A stretch of 64,000 nucleotides of DNA from Maea johnstoni (taxonomy: Eukaryota; Annelida; Polychaeta; Spionida; Magelonidae): positions 2,053,624 to 2,117,623 of the forward strand of contig OZ012690.1 of the NCBI GenBank assembly GCA_963942565.1, read 5' to 3'. Within the stretch, counting starts at the first letter, position 1. Each line of letters starts with the position of its first letter. Position numbers and translations under genes: made by a program. This document shows positions 20,194 to 37,385 of this stretch, in pieces. Below the pieces are notes generated by a model that did not search any database, had not been told where the DNA came from, and was given only the letters and a program-made list of their open reading frames with translations.

Positions 20194-21419
20194 TGAACAA
20201 GGGCCTGATGAAGGTGCACTATCAAGTCGAGAACACGATAGCGATGGTTTACCGATTAATAACCTATATTGTTATACTGTTATCTATCGTGTTACTTTTA
20301 TGCGTTATACTTTTGTAGGATTACTAATCAATGGGCTTGCCGGTGATTCTGATTCAAATGGAATAATAATGTGTATAAGCAACGGCGAACATCTCCCATG
20401 CAGATAGTATCCAAAATATATGTGTATATTCGTTGGTTTTCCCCCATCGATTGAAAAACATACTTTTACAGGCAAGTATTAACAGGAAAATGAGTCTGCG
20501 TGAATATTTTCAATAACAAAAGATAAGTTACCGGTTTGCATACAAAAATATTTTCCACTGTCCCTTGTTGACTACAACGCTTGGTTTGACTGATTTTTAT
20601 CTTACATAATCCATACTCTGTGACAGCCCTGTAATGGACAAATCTGAATTGAATGAAACGCATGTACATGTCCCAAATGGATTGATGTTTGGTAATAAAG
20701 GCCTTTTAAAATTCATCATGTGTGAACATTTGTCCTGTCTTCTCCTTCCATTTATTCATGATATTATACAAATATGGCACTTTGGTTTCGTGCAATATCA
20801 ATTTTTATTTCACTCTGAAAAATGATATTGCACGAGGCACTTGTTTTATTACATTCCTACTGCTTATTCTAAGCTGTGACAGGGAACTGACAACATTTCT
20901 GGGCTTCTCGTTTTTCATAATTCTTCTTCTTCAGATATGTACTAAATGCCATGTGTGCCCTGTCATTGGCCTTCTTATTATTTATTGCGTCCTTTGATAA
21001 CAGAAGATTTATTGCATTATCAACACTTATGCGGGTGAAGCTTGATTTTCAATTATTTGGCTCCATTCTGCCAGCCTGATCAATTCATTAAAGCAGACGT
21101 ACTTTGAAAAATGGAAGAAAGGCTGGGCTTTTTGTAAAACAAGTAGAAGGAATGTGGGTTGATCACAACTTGATTATTCATCCAAAATAAGCTAAATTTA
21201 AAAAGTAGAAGCACAATTCCTGATTTAATATTTGATTTAGCTTAAAGATTGTCAATGAAATAATTGAAAGAATTATGAGAATGTAAATTTCATTGACATG
21301 TTTTTCCAATTCCAGATTTTACCACTAACCATTTGGTTATATAACTTTCTAAGTTTGAATATATTTTTGTGTCAATAGTTCCGCTTAGAATGAGCAGTGA
21401 GCATATCATAGTATACAAG

Positions 21420-21523
21420 TATAGCACTTTGGTGTGTGCAATATCAATTTTTATTGCACTCCAAAAAATGACATTTTTCAGAGTGAAATGAAAATTGATA
21501 TAGCACAAAACCAAAGTGCTATA
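21420..21523. repeat. Hairpin-forming inverted repeat, spacer 3
   Basis: Same foldback as in spacers 1 and 2, arms of about 45 bases. Confidence 0.75.
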
Positions 21524-22566
21524 TTTATTTTATCATATATGTCTACTGCACATTCTCAGTGGTGAAAGGGAAGAAGCAACATTTCTAGGCACCTGTTTTC
21601 AAAATTCACAACTCCATAATCCTTCTTCTTCAGATCTGTTCAGAATGTCCTGTGTGCCCTTTCACAGGCCTTCTTAGTTTTTATTGCCTACTTTGATAAA
21701 ACAACAAGAGTTTTTGCATCATCATCACTTAACCTGGCGAAGCGTGATTTTTAGTATTTGGCTTCATTCTGCCAGCCTGATCAATTCATTGGAGCAGACA
21801 TACTTTGAAAAATGGAAGGAAGACTAGGTTTATTGTAAAACATGTAGAAGGAATGTGGGCTGATCACAACTTGATTATTCATCAAAAATATGCTGAATTC
21901 TTTTTTAGAGTAGAAGCCCAATTCTTGCTTAAACAATTAGTTTAGCTTCTGATAGTTAATTAAAGAATTTAAAGAATTATGAAAATATAAATATTATTGA
22001 TATGTTTTTCCATTTCCAGGTTTTACCACAAACCATTGAGTTATTGTCAATTTCTAAGCTGGAATATATTTTGTGTTAATTCAGAAATGGACCAATCAAA
22101 ATATTATAAATACCTGAAAATCTCACATGCATTAGTTTCAGAAATTTAATGATTTATTTATTTAATTTGAAAATGTGTTCGGAGTGTCTTCAATAGAGAT
22201 GATACAGGTTGTGGTTGCAAGGGTCCATTCCTAATAAGGATTTTACAAGAAGCCCAAACTCTTTTGCGTACCTTGTCTCAATTCACTTTTGTTGGGTTTC
22301 TTTTCAAGAGTTCAAGTTCAGAATTTAGCACATGAACCTGACAGCTCTGAGTCTAGAGGTTGAAAAGTAATATTGCACCCCAATATCACCTTTGTACGGT
22401 GGTCATGTGACCATAGTCAGACCAATCACAGCAGAGAATAATAGTTATCAATATGCTATCCTTTCCACTATTAAGAGATGTATATAACTTACTAACTCCC
22501 TTGGAATCCATATTGATAATGCCATTAATAAAGATATTTATAGGACCAATTTGTCAACGATAGACA

Positions 22567-22633
22567 TGTATGTATGTATGTATGTATGTATGTATGTATG
22601 TATGTATGTATGTATGTATGTATGTATGTATGT
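22567..22633 (+). repeat. (TATG)n microsatellite, unit 3
   Basis: About 16 uninterrupted TATG tetramers. Confidence 0.95.
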
Positions 22634-23735
22634 CTAACGATCTATACTAGTATATCCATCTCTATATCTATATACTGTATCTAGTACCTGTTCACCTATA
22701 TGTCTATAAACTTTGTAGAACTATAACTCTATATAACTTGCAACTGCGAACAGCTCTTTAAATACGGTTTCTCTGCAATATTTCCAACTCCATATACTAG
22801 AATGCCTTTAAATGCTCAATGCTAGTCTGTTGAAGTTGCAGTTGAAGTTGTTTTCAAGTAAATGACAATTTTATAGTGTGTTGCATATAAGTTTAATATA
22901 CAAACGGTGTAATGATACGTTATCCATATAACTAAAGCTAAACTGGCGAATAGCTAGGTTTGTGCAATTTTGGGCGGGGTTGTCCGCTACATTAATTTCA
23001 TAATCGAACGTTTTATAGCTAGATGTTACATTTTAGTTAATGTGATTGAAAACAAAACTCCACCTTCAAACGACTACTCCTCATTAATCACCTATGCCAG
23101 GGTGGGGTATGGGCGTTATTCCATAACAAACATCATGTATTAATGTGTTAATGTCAACATTTCTGTTTTATTCATCAAATTGCCTATAGCATCATTCTAT
23201 ATACACTAATATTTACACTTTTACAAATCACATAAATGCAATACCTTCTTTCATAAGAGATGTATGGCAACGATATTGTAAAATTTCTTTTTCAAGATAA
23301 TAAAAAGGTGTCGTGGTTTATTTAATGAAACCCAAGAAAATATCAACGAGGAGAGCCTAAACAGATCAGGTCTTCAGGCCTACACAATGTTCTGCATGTA
23401 CGATTGTCCGCACGCATACAATATAATATACATCAACGAAGGCGGCAATTCTTAAGTCCGACCAACATCTATCAAATTATTTCGTCCATTGCTACTTTGA
23501 CGCGACTTTTACTACCACTTCTCCCTTTCAAAACATTCAACAAAGCTGGGAAGTATATACATAGAGAGTGGAAACGAATAAATGACTGTGCATTTAATCA
23601 CACAGTCTAAAGGCGAGCGCTAGCTTGCTGGAGGGCAAACTAAAACCTGCATGTAAGTAAATGTCTTCCTTGAAAGATTGTTCTTGATATCCAATAAAAC
23701 ATTAATATTGGTCACTGCATATAGCTTTTAACCAT

Positions 23736-26642
23736 TTAAAGCCCACATTGCTTTGTCCAGTACCTGGCCGCAATCTCGTCGACTTTTCCACTCCACTGTA
23801 GCCTGAGAAGGGCGCGGTTGATGCGTTCGCGTAAAGGTGACGCTGTACGCGTAGCGAAGGCGTAGAAACGCGTCTGCAGAAAACCGCCGAAAGTGGTGAG
23901 ACTGCAGTCAGGCTGCTGGGCAATGTAAAACTCAGCTGATTGTGACTCCATGAAGAAAGCATGGTTCCCTTGTTGAACCTGGAATATACAACATAGAAAG
24001 TGAGTCATCACATTTATCAATGATTCTACATGTGTTAAGTTTATCTAAGATGCCATAGGCATTTTGAGTCCGAGTGTGAGTATTTTCTTGGCAAGATTTC
24101 TTTTATATTGGATCAATTTATTCGAAACTGCATATAAATATAAATACAGTATCGTGCTTATTATCGTATGTTCATAGCTTTGGTATCTTCTGGTTCCAAA
24201 TATCTTGCAAATTAAAGCAAATATCTATATAACGATGAATGTCGTTATTTGATAGATAAAATGATAACATGATAATGATAGTTTGTTATCAAGCTAATTT
24301 ATGAGGTCCTATATATACATATTTTCAAACGCATCACTTTTTTTACGATCAGTTAATTGTTAATCAGGTTGAACTATTCTATTCCATCCATATTTTCTTC
24401 ATTCCTTTAAGGCTGATGTAGACATCTATGAACATTTCGTCGTAAAGATTTTTAGAAAAAAATGACCTATGAACTACTTACCCTCTCGACTGCTTCACTG
24501 TATGTATTGGAGTTGGCATTAGATGTTCTAAGTAGTTCTGCAATTCGCCGATAGAGGGGGTTAGCTGACTCCATGAAGAACCTCTCAGTGGCGCCCCCTG
24601 TGATGGAGCCTAGAGTTATCTCGCCCCTCTCAGCCATCTCCACCATGGCGCTCAGGGAGGTGGAGGGCAGAGGCGTCTTGTAGAGAGTCGTGATCCCCAA
24701 GACGTCGACAGGATGAGTGAAGTCAATGAATTTCTCCCGCTCTGCAGTCATAGTCATAGCAGCGGCAGACAGATCAGCATGCTGGAAGATATATAATGGG
24801 CATTTTAGTACACAGAACAAGACAAGATAAAGGCATCATATCATATAAGGAATTGAACATTCAAGAATAAAAAAGCAAGCTAACCGAATATTACGAACCA
24901 GGCCAGGCGTTTGAAAGAAATATGAATACTTTCAGTAAATACTGATCACAAATATGAGGTTATGATAAGTTATATATGAATCACCTCTAGGCAATCACAT
25001 AAACTCCTCGTCACTGGTAAATCAACAAGTCTTATTTAGCCACCCAAGTTCTCTACAGATTGCAGAGAACTTGTCTCTACCATCTCTGCTGCTCTGCGTA
25101 AGGTGGCTTGTGGGGTTAATGTGTGAATACTGGGTCATGTTGAGATCTTTACAATTTTCAAAGCCTACGCCACCATTCTCATAATCACGCCAACTGTGAT
25201 TGTCGAGGCCATCACCGAGAAGAATAAGAGTCCAACTATCCAAGAACCATACACAGGATTGCACACAGACAGGGAACATTTTTTTACTCATTTTTACGTA
25301 TTGGATTTCACCAAAACATTGTTGTTTTGAAAAAGCAGTCATGGACGTTAACAGATTTGCTTGAAATGTGTGATTCAAATAAATAACACTTTCTGAGATA
25401 GAAGGGCAACGCAGTTTTTCAATTTTGACTTTGTTCCAAGGTTATGCAATCTAGAAGTCGAAAAATACACCCTTTATCATTTCGACAATACCCAGAAATA
25501 AGTAGTCAGAAGGGTTGGACAAAGCAAAACTGGATACTCCTCATTTTATGATATGAGATCCGTTTGAAAACATTTTGTTTCATCATGCGAAGAGGTCAAG
25601 GTAGATAATGTAGAACCTACCTCTGACAACACTTCTCCTATCATTCCATTGCATGATGTTTCACTACATATTCCATATCTTCCATCAGACACAAGTTGAA
25701 GAGAGTAGTTGAACTTGGCCACTTTGGAGATCTCGCTGAGAAGATCTGGAATGAAGCCACTGAACCTGGCATTTCCACGAGATCCAGCATTCCTTACCAT
25801 GACGTAGGGCTCCATCTGGCGGACAAAATATACACTATAGATAAGTACTGTGATGGTAGTGATTTCAACCAACTGCATAGAAACGATTTAGCTATGACAC
25901 TATTGATGTTTGGCATTGTTTTAAATTGGCTAATTTACACGCCTTTGTGCTATCATAACAACACTATTTCTTACAAGAGAAAAATCCTTAAAGCTTGAAA
26001 ACTGATATAGTAGATAGGATTTACGATTTCATTTATCACGAAAATAGGTTCAAGTTAAAAGCGCTAAATGCTGAAATAACAAAAAAGGAAGTCTTAAAAG
26101 CGTATTATCTAACAAAGGCAACTGTGTGATTTCCAATTTTAATGAAATAAAAACTAACCTCAATAGTGGTGACTTTTATGATGTTTTCGTCCTCTTGTTG
26201 ATGTCTGTGAGTTCTGCTTAGACCACCAAAAGGCCAGGCTGAGCTTGCCTTTAAAAGGAAACAGATCAAAGTGTTAGACAAAGGGAATCGATATGATACT
26301 GACCTTCGCCACTAGTAAAGGTGTTCGTTTGCCTAAGTGGCTATATTGCTAGGATATCAGTAGGGACTGGCTGTCGCTAAGACACCCAAACCAGCTGACA
26401 AGAGAGGCAGAAGTAAACACAGACTCGAGAGCTATACTATCTACGTCTACAAAGTACTTAAAAAAGGTTCATACTGATACTGGGATCTACTCGAAAGCTA
26501 TGGGCATAATGAATAGCTTTGCTGCATACGGAACTATTAGTGTATTATGATATTGAATGAGCCGCTGGATCGCTAGGAACAGTGGCTAAGAAACGAGCAT
26601 CTATTCTTCACGTCACACTTATACCAAGGCAAATATGCATGA

Positions 26643-26699
<57 letters not shown>

Positions 26700-26755
26700 A
26701 CCTGAAAAGTCACAGCAAGCAGGAATATTCCTAACGTCAGCAATGGTCCGTTCAT
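23736..26755 (-). CDS. Secreted iGluR ligand-binding-domain protein, copy 3
   Basis: Exons 26755-26702, 26248-26159, 25815-25621, 24781-24482 and 23978-23736; all GT-AG, phase 0, 293 residues, intact. Exon 1 reads [18 protein letters not shown]. Distinct from copy 1 in EVLSE (exon 3), PLPSTS and AERGEI (exon 4) and TKQCGL (end). The Ser in PLPSTS sits at the S1-S2 join where a channel would have its pore, so that point tolerates change. Pocket residues are as in copy 1. Confidence 0.88.
25022..25260 (-). other. Intron-3 ORF block, copy 3
   Basis: Same block as in copy 1, but a one-base difference near 25193 puts the hydrophobic stretch out of frame with the C-terminal part, and the acceptor is missing. 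This argues against a conserved exon. Confidence 0.25.
26645..26697. repeat. (GA)n microsatellite at the donor of intron 1, copy 3
   Basis: About 53 bases of GA beginning four bases inside intron 1. Confidence 0.95.
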
Positions 26756-26871
26756 CTTGTCAGCGAGATTTGTAGGGTGAATAGCGTTTCTTTTTAGCAA
26801 TGATGGCTAGTATTGTCAGTAGCTGTAGCCCTGTCCAGCAGATGTGATAACTTCTCAGCGAGGGCCACAGC

Positions 26872-26879
26872 TATATATA
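26872..26879 (-). promoter_or_regulatory. TATA box of gene 3
   Basis: TATATATA 117 bases upstream of the ATG. Confidence 0.72.
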
Positions 26880-27310
26880 CCCAGCAGGCACCGGTAAAGC
26901 ACAAACAATGACAGGTGATTAAGTATTCTGTCAAATTTGAATGTCGTCATTTCATAGATAAGGTTGTGTCTATTCTCCTGACCTATGCCTTGAACAAGCT
27001 CCACTATATGCTGTTGATCAGCCATTCATTGATAACAAGTTGACTAGGCTATGTCCCGAGTAGGTTACAAGTATAGGTAGAGTATATGTATTACAACCTG
27101 GTGATGCTGTCTTTCCAAATAGGAATATACATTCTTTCTTGTCCGGAGCACTTCGGACACTCCTTTCTGAGATGTTGATCTAGGTTACGAGTAGGTTACA
27201 AGTATAGATAGAGTATAGTATTACTCATACTGGATATGCACCTATTCTGGAAGCGAATTTCTATATTTCCTTGACCCGTTAAGGACATTAATTCTGGACA
27301 CTCATTGGAT

Positions 27311-27504
27311 ATCATTATTATTACTATTATTATTATTATTATATTATTATTTTTATCATGATTATTATTATTATCAACATCCTCATTATTATTATTATTA
27401 TTATCATAATTATCATCATTATTATCAATTTTATCATCATTATTCTTATTCTTATTATTATAATTATTATTATTATTATTATTATTACTATTACTATTAT
27501 TATA

Positions 27505-27547
<43 letters not shown>

Positions 27548-27552
27548 GTATA

Positions 27553-27608
<56 letters not shown>

Positions 27609-27628
27609 CATATTTATTATTATTATCA

Positions 27629-27687
<59 letters not shown>

Positions 27688-27790
27688 GTATTATTATTTG
27701 TATTGGTAGCAATATTATCATCATCATCATTTTTATTGTTATCATTATCATTATTATTATTAGTATTAGTAGTATTAGTATTAGTAGTAT

Positions 27791-27825
<35 letters not shown>

Positions 27826-27917
27826 ATAATAGTGGTGGAAGTAGTAGTAGTAGTATCATTATCATCATCATCATCATCAACATTATCATCGTCATCATTA
27901 TCCCCATCCTCATCATC
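27311..27917. repeat. Compound (ATT)n-(AGT)n-(ATC)n microsatellite, unit 3
   Basis: About 600 bases, the longest of the four compound tracts; the ATT part is expanded and interrupted by ATC. Confidence 0.97.
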
Positions 27918-28652
27918 AATGACCAAGGGCCTGATGAAGGTGCACTATCAAGTCGAGCACACGATAGCGATGGTTTACCAAGTAATAACCTATATTGTTA
28001 TACTTTTATCTATGTGGTTATACTTTTGTGGGATTACTAATCAATGGTCTTGTCCGTGATTTTGATTCATATGGAACAATGTGTGTAAGCAACGGCGAAC
28101 ATTTCCCATGCAGATAGTATGCAAAATATATGTGTATATTCGGGGGGGGGGGGTTGTATGAAGGTTTTTAAAGTTTGAAATCATTTTTACTGCCAAGGCT
28201 CATCAAATCTGGACTCGGGAGGTACAAGTAATATATGCATTATGGTAAAGGCAAGCAATAAAAGGTAATTTACATTGCATAAGTGTTTGACATTGACACA
28301 TTAACAGAACTGTTAAGATGTAATACTCATTCAAAATAGTAATAACAATAATGAAATAATGACAATATAAATGAGCAACAATGAAAAAACATTTGCAGAA
28401 ACTGTATGGATTTGCAAAGTTGCGATCCAAAAAAGAGAAATTATGTGTATACTGGGTACCAGACACCAAGATATGAAGGTAATTTCTGCCCAGTACTTTT
28501 CAATCAGAAATACATCTGGATCACTCCTAAAAAATTTAACTTGTTACTAGTATTTGTTTCACTATCATAATACTATCATTAATCAATATGTATTTTTCTG
28601 AAGTTCACCAGGATAATCTCTTTTGTCTGTTATCTACAATTTGCGAAGGCTA

Positions 28653-28976
28653 TTATTCTATTCCTTTGTTCAGTATTTGTTCATATTTTAACTGATTTTT
28701 AAAACTCATACAGAGATTGTGCACTGTCTCTTGTTGACTACAATAGGCACAGGATTCTGTTTGACTGATTTTCATATTACATAAATCATTTTTTTTGGCA
28801 ACCCTGTAATGGACAAATCTGAATTTAATAAAACGCATGTACATGTCCCAAATGGATTGATGTTTGATAGTAAAGGCCTCTTCAAATTCATCATGTGTGA
28901 ACATTTGTCCTGTCTTCTCCTTCCATCTATTCATGATATCATACAAATATGGCACTTTGGTTTCGTGCAATATCAA
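28653..28976 (-). pseudogene. L1-like reverse transcriptase C-terminal remnant (best copy)
   Basis: A 107-codon frame with WKEKTGQMFTHDEF, then FVHYRV, DLCNMKISQTESC, AYCSQQETVHNLC. The CxxC...ETxxxLC pattern after a hydrophobic FRFVH stretch is that of the C-terminal region of L1/Tx1-type LINE proteins. There is no RT core nearby, so this is an old fragment carried inside the duplicated unit. Confidence 0.6.
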
Positions 28977-29591
28977 TTTTTATTGCACTCTGAATAATGA
29001 TATTGCACGAGGCGCTTGTTTTATTATATGCCTACTACTCATTCTCAGCTGTGACAGGGAAGTGACAACATTTATGGGCTCCAGTTTTCAAAATTCACAT
29101 CTCCATAATCTCCATTGAATGTCATGTGTGCCCTGTCATAGGCCTTCTTGGTGTTTATTGCGTCCTTTGATAACAAACGATTTGTTGCATTATCATCACT
29201 TAAGCGGGTGAAGCTTGATTTTCAATTATTTAGCTCTATTCTGCCAACCTGATCAATTCATTAAAGCAGACGTACTTTGAATAATGAAAGAAAGAATGGG
29301 CTTATTGTAAAACAAGTAGAAGGAATGTGGGTTGATCACAACTTGATTATTCATCCAAAATAAGCCAAATTTAAAAGGTAGAAGCCCATTTCCTCCTGAA
29401 ATAGTTGACTTAGCTTAAGAAGGTCAATAAAATAATCTAAACAATTATGAGAATGTCAATTTTATTAACATGTTTTTTTATTTCCAGGTTTTACCACAAA
29501 CCATTGGGTATTTGTAAATTTCTAAGCTTGAATATATTTTTGTGTTAATAGTTCCGCTGAGAATGAGCAGTAGGCTTATAATAGTATACAA

Positions 29592-29717
29592 ATATGGCAC
29601 TTTGGTGAGTGCAACATCAATTTTTATTCCACTCAGAAAAATGACATTTTTCTGAAAAATAACATTTTTCAGACTGCAATAAAAATTGATATTGCACGAA
29701 ACCAAAGTGTCATATTT
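29592..29717. repeat. Hairpin-forming inverted repeat, spacer 4
   Basis: Longer version of the array hairpin; arms begin tatggcactttggtgagtgc and end accaaagtgtcata, with a duplicated catttttc in the loop. Confidence 0.75.
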
Positions 29718-30595
29718 GTTTTATTGTATGCCTACTGCACATTCTCCGCGATGAAAAGGGAGTGGCAACATTTCTGGGCACCAGTTTTCAAAATTCATTG
29801 GAGCAGACATACGTTGAAAAATGGAAGGAAGACTGGATTTATTGTAAAACATGTAGAAAGAATGTGGGCTGATCACAACTTGATTAATCGTCCAAAATAG
29901 GGTTAATTCTTTTTTAAAGTAGAAACCCAACCCTTGCTAAAACAATTGGTTTAGCTCCTGAAAATAAATTAAAGAATTTAAAGAATTATGAAAATGTTTT
30001 TATTATTGATATGTTTTTCCATTTCCAGGTTTTACCACAGACCATTGGGTTATTGTAAATTTCTAAGCTGGAATATATTTTCGTGTTAATTCAGAAATAG
30101 AGCAATCAAAATACTATAAATACCTAAAAAAAGTCACATGCATTATTTTCAGAAATGCAATGATTTATTTATCTAATTTGGAAATGTGTTTTGTCTTCAA
30201 TAAAGATAATAAAGTTTGAGGTTTTTTCAAGGGTCCATTCCTAATATGGATTTTACAAGAAGCTCAAACTCTCCTGCGTTTCTTGTCTCAATTCACTTTT
30301 GTTGAGTTCCTTTTCAAGAGTTCAAGTTCAGAATTTAGTACATGAACCTGGCAGCTCTGAGTCTAGAGGTTGAAAAATAATATTGCACCCCAATATCACC
30401 TTTGTACGGTGGTCATGTGACCATGGTCTGACCAATCACAACAGAGAATTAGCAGAAGGCATATAATAATAGTAATCAATATGCTATCCTTGCCACTATT
30501 AAGAGATGTATACAATTTACTAACTCCCTTGGAATCCATATTGATAATGCCATCAATGAAAATATTTATAGGACCAATTTGTCAACGATAGACAT

Positions 30596-30632
30596 GTATG
30601 TATGTATGTATGTATGTATGTATGTATGTATG
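30596..30632 (+). repeat. (TATG)n microsatellite, unit 4
   Basis: About 9 tetramers at the same place as in the other units. Confidence 0.93.
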
Positions 30633-31827
30633 TCTAACGATCTATACTAGTGTATCCATCTGTATATCTATATACTGTATCTAGTACCTGTACACCTATA
30701 TGTCTATAAACTTTACAGAACTATAACTCTATATAACTTGCAGTTGCCACCCTATTCTGCAAACAGTTCTTTAAATACCATTTCATGCAATATTCCTAAC
30801 TCCAAATTTGAATTTAGATGCTCAATGCTAATCTGTTGAAGTTGCAGTTGAAGTTGTTTTCAAGTAAATGACAATTTTATAGTGTGTTGCATATAAGTTT
30901 AATATACATACGGTGTAATGATAAGTTTTCCATATAACTAAAGCTTAACTGGCTAATAGGATATGCAATTTTGATGATTGAAAACAAAGCTAGGTTTGTG
31001 CAATTTTGGGCGGGGTTGGCCGCTACATTAATTTCATAATCGAACGTTTTATAGCTAGATGTTACATTTTAGTTAATGTGATTGAAAACAAGACTCCACC
31101 TTCAAACGACTACTCCTCATTAATCACCTATGCCAGGATGGGGTATGGGCGTTATTCCATAACAAACAGCATGTATTAATGTGTAAATGTCAACATTTCT
31201 GTTTTATTCATCAAATTGCTTATAGCATCATTTTATATACACTAATATTTATACCTTTACAAATCACATAAATGCAATACCTTGTTTCATAAGAGATGTA
31301 TGGCGACGATATTGCAAAATTTGTTTTATAAGATGATAAAAAGGTGTCGTGGTTTATTTAATGAAACCCAAGACAATATCAACGAGGAGAGCCTAAACAG
31401 ATCAGGTCTATCCTAGAGATAAATAGCTAGACATTTCATTCTCGATTAGATCGTTATGAATGACAATTCACGGCTACACAATGTTCTGCATGTACGATTG
31501 TCCGCACGTATACAATGTAATACATCAACGAAGGGGGCAATTCTTAAGTCCGACCAACATCTATCAGATTATTTCGCCCATTGCTTCTTTGACGCGACTT
31601 TTACTACCACTTCTCCCTTTCAAAACATTCAACAAAGCGTGGAAGTATATACATAGAGAGTGGAAACGAATAGATGACTGTGCATTTAATCCCACAGTCC
31701 AAAGGCGAGCGCTAGCTTGCTGGAGGGCAAACTAAAACCTGCATGTAAATAAATGTCGTCTTTGAAAGAGTGTTCTTGATATCCAATAAAACATCAATAT
31801 TGGTCACTGCATATAGCTTTTGACCAT

Positions 31828-34994
<3,167 letters not shown>

Positions 34995-35110
34995 CTTGTC
35001 AGCGAGATTTGTAGGGTGAATAGCGTTTCTTTTTAGCAGTAACAGCTAGTATTGTCAGTACCTGTAGCTCTGTCCAGCAGATATAATACCTTCTCAGTGT
35101 GAGGCAATGC

Positions 35111-35118
35111 TATATATA
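35111..35118 (-). promoter_or_regulatory. TATA box of gene 4
   Basis: TATATATA 117 bases upstream of the ATG. Confidence 0.72.
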
Positions 35119-35550
35119 CCCAGCAGACACCGGTACAGCACAAACAATGACAGGTGATTAAGTATTCTGTCAAATTTGAATGTCGTCATTTCATAGATAA
35201 GGTTGTGTCTAGTCTCTTGACCTATGCCTTGAACAAGCCCCACTATATGCTGTTAATCCGCCATTCATTGATAATAAGTTGACTAAGCTTTGTCCCGAGT
35301 AGGTTACAAGTATAGGTAGAGTATATGTATTTCAACCTGGTGATGCTGTCTTTCTAAATAGGGATATACATACTTTCGTGACCGGAGCACTTCGGACACT
35401 CCCTCGTGATATATTGATCTAGGTTACTAGTAGGTTTCAAGTATAGATAGAGTATATTATTATTCATACTGGATATGCACCTACTCTGGACGCGAATTTC
35501 CATATTTCCTTGACCCATTAAGGACATTAATTCTGGACACTCATTGGATA

Positions 35551-35553
<3 letters not shown>

Positions 35554-35618
<65 letters not shown>

Positions 35619-35711
35619 GTATTATTATTTGTATTGGTAGCGATATTACTATTATCATTATTATCGTTATCGTTATCATTATTATTATTATTATCATTAT
35701 TATTATTATCA

Positions 35712-35758
<47 letters not shown>

Positions 35759-35818
35759 GTATTATTATTAGTATTGGTAGCAATATTATTATCATCATCA
35801 TTTTTATTTTATAATCAA

Positions 35819-35872
<54 letters not shown>

Positions 35873-35944
35873 TAGGAGTAGTAGTAGCAGTAGTACCATC
35901 ATCATCATTATCATCGTCATCATTATCCCCATCATCATCATCAT
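35554..35944. repeat. Compound (TTA)n-(AGT)n-(ATC)n microsatellite, unit 4
   Basis: About 390 bases, same order of trinucleotides, with the ATTATAGTATTATT join duplicated. Confidence 0.97.
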
Positions 35945-36179
35945 TGACCAAGGCATGATGAGGGTGCACTAACACGGCGAGCACACGATAGCGATGGTTT
36001 ACCGATCAATAACCTACATTGTTATACTTTCATCTATGTGGTTATACAATGTGTGTAAGCAACGGCGAACATTTCGCATGCAGAAAGTATGCAAAATATA
36101 TGTGTATATTAGTATACGTTGGTTGTTCCCCTACCGATTCTAAAACATACTTTTACAGGCAAGTATCAACAGAAAAATG

Positions 36180-36705
36180 AGTCCTAGTGAATATTGTCAA
36201 TAACAAAATATTAGATACCGGTTTCGCAGAAGAATCTTGAAAAATTCAATCATCAAGTTCTAAAGGACCTGTTCTGATTTGCTATACAAATTACCCATTT
36301 TTTTCAAGTTTCATGAATTTAACCGAAACTCATATGATCATGTAGCTGAAGTATTGCTTGTTCATAATTGCTAACATATTCCCTAACCCTCGGCCTGGAT
36401 ATTGCATATGACCACTCTAAAATGACATGTGTCAGCATATTTGCATTGACACTTATTTCAGCTATAACTATACCCAGTTGATCAAAGTTCTAGTGAATAT
36501 TTTCAATAACAAAAGATTAGATACCGGTTCGCTGACGAATTGTGAAAAATTCCATCATCAAGTGATCATGTAGCTGAGGTATTGCTAACATATTCCCCAA
36601 CCCTTGCTCTGGATATTGCATAGGACCACTCTGAAATGACATGTGTCAGCATATTTGCATTGACACTTATTTCAGCTATAACTGTACCCAGTTGATCAAA
36701 AACCT
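36180..36705 (+). repeat. Two-copy direct tandem repeat
   Basis: The phrase ctagtgaatattttcaataa and a following block ending in cccagttgatcaaa occur twice in a row. The second copy is about 95 bases shorter by an internal deletion. Confidence 0.75.
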
Positions 36706-37014
36706 ATTGTATGGGTATACTATGAAGATGTTGGAGGATATCCAGTGATGGCATGTCATAGAAGGCTGTACTTATGAAGTATTCCAAATAGTAACTTTGC
36801 CCACCGAGCGAGTTCAAGCCAGGTTAATATGTTAATATGAATTATTGATAAATGCAGATTATGTGAATTTCATTTGAACGAGCTCGCTGGGCAAAAGGTT
36901 GGATTTTGTGACCAATACATATTAAGTGAATTTATAATAGAGACCTAGGAATAGATTGATAGCAAGTATAATAGAACGCTATTCATCTAAATGTAAAAAA
37001 AGTCGCTTGAGTGG

Positions 37015-37260
37015 GCGTGTTGGGTTAATTGGTGAATATAGGATATTTCAAGATTTTGACATTGTTAAAGCCGTTTCCCTTTTCCTCCTAATCAGATCAG
37101 TTGTGAATATCTAGGCCATCACCGGGAAGAGTGAGAGCCCATCTACTACAGAAGCCCAAAATAGGATCACACACAAGCAGGAAATGTTTTGGCCCTTTTC
37201 TCTTTGTCGAATTTTGGGTATCAAATGTTGACGTATTTTCTTGAAATTTTGCATAATGTT
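37015..37260 (-). pseudogene. Diverged copy of the intron-3 ORF block
   Basis: Similar over most of its length to 9954-10250 (for example ctaggccatcaccgggaaga against gaggccatcaccgagaagaa), but with stops in the matching frames. It lies outside any gene copy, so the block existed beyond intron 3. Confidence 0.5.
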
Positions 37261-37385
37261 AAAGGCAAGCAATAACATGCAATTTACATTACGTAAGTGT
37301 TTGACATCGACACCTCAACAGAACTGTTAAGATGTAATACTCATTCAAAATAATGATAGTAATAATGAATTAATGACAAGATAAA

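Larger units (their letters stand above)
20194..23735. repeat. Array spacer 3
   Basis: Shared spacer between genes 2 and 3: L1-like remnant on the minus strand (about 20466-20830), the two related blocks, hairpin at 21420-21523, TATG run at 22567-22633 and the conserved 3' flank. No functional gene is seen. Confidence 0.8.
27918..31827. repeat. Array spacer 4
   Basis: Shared spacer between genes 3 and 4. It has a G-run at 28142-28153, a segment (about 28170-28650) otherwise seen only around the LINE at 37.4-39.3 kb, the best L1-like remnant, the two related blocks, the hairpin at 29592-29717 and a TATG run at 30596-30632. The second block is shortened near 29790. The site near 28372 is the empty site for the second LINE. 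Confidence 0.8.
35945..37385. repeat. Array spacer 5, left part
   Basis: No gene is seen. It holds a direct tandem duplication (about 36180-36490 and 36491-36705), single-copy-looking AT-rich sequence, and a diverged copy of the intron-3 ORF block (about 37015-37260). Confidence 0.65.
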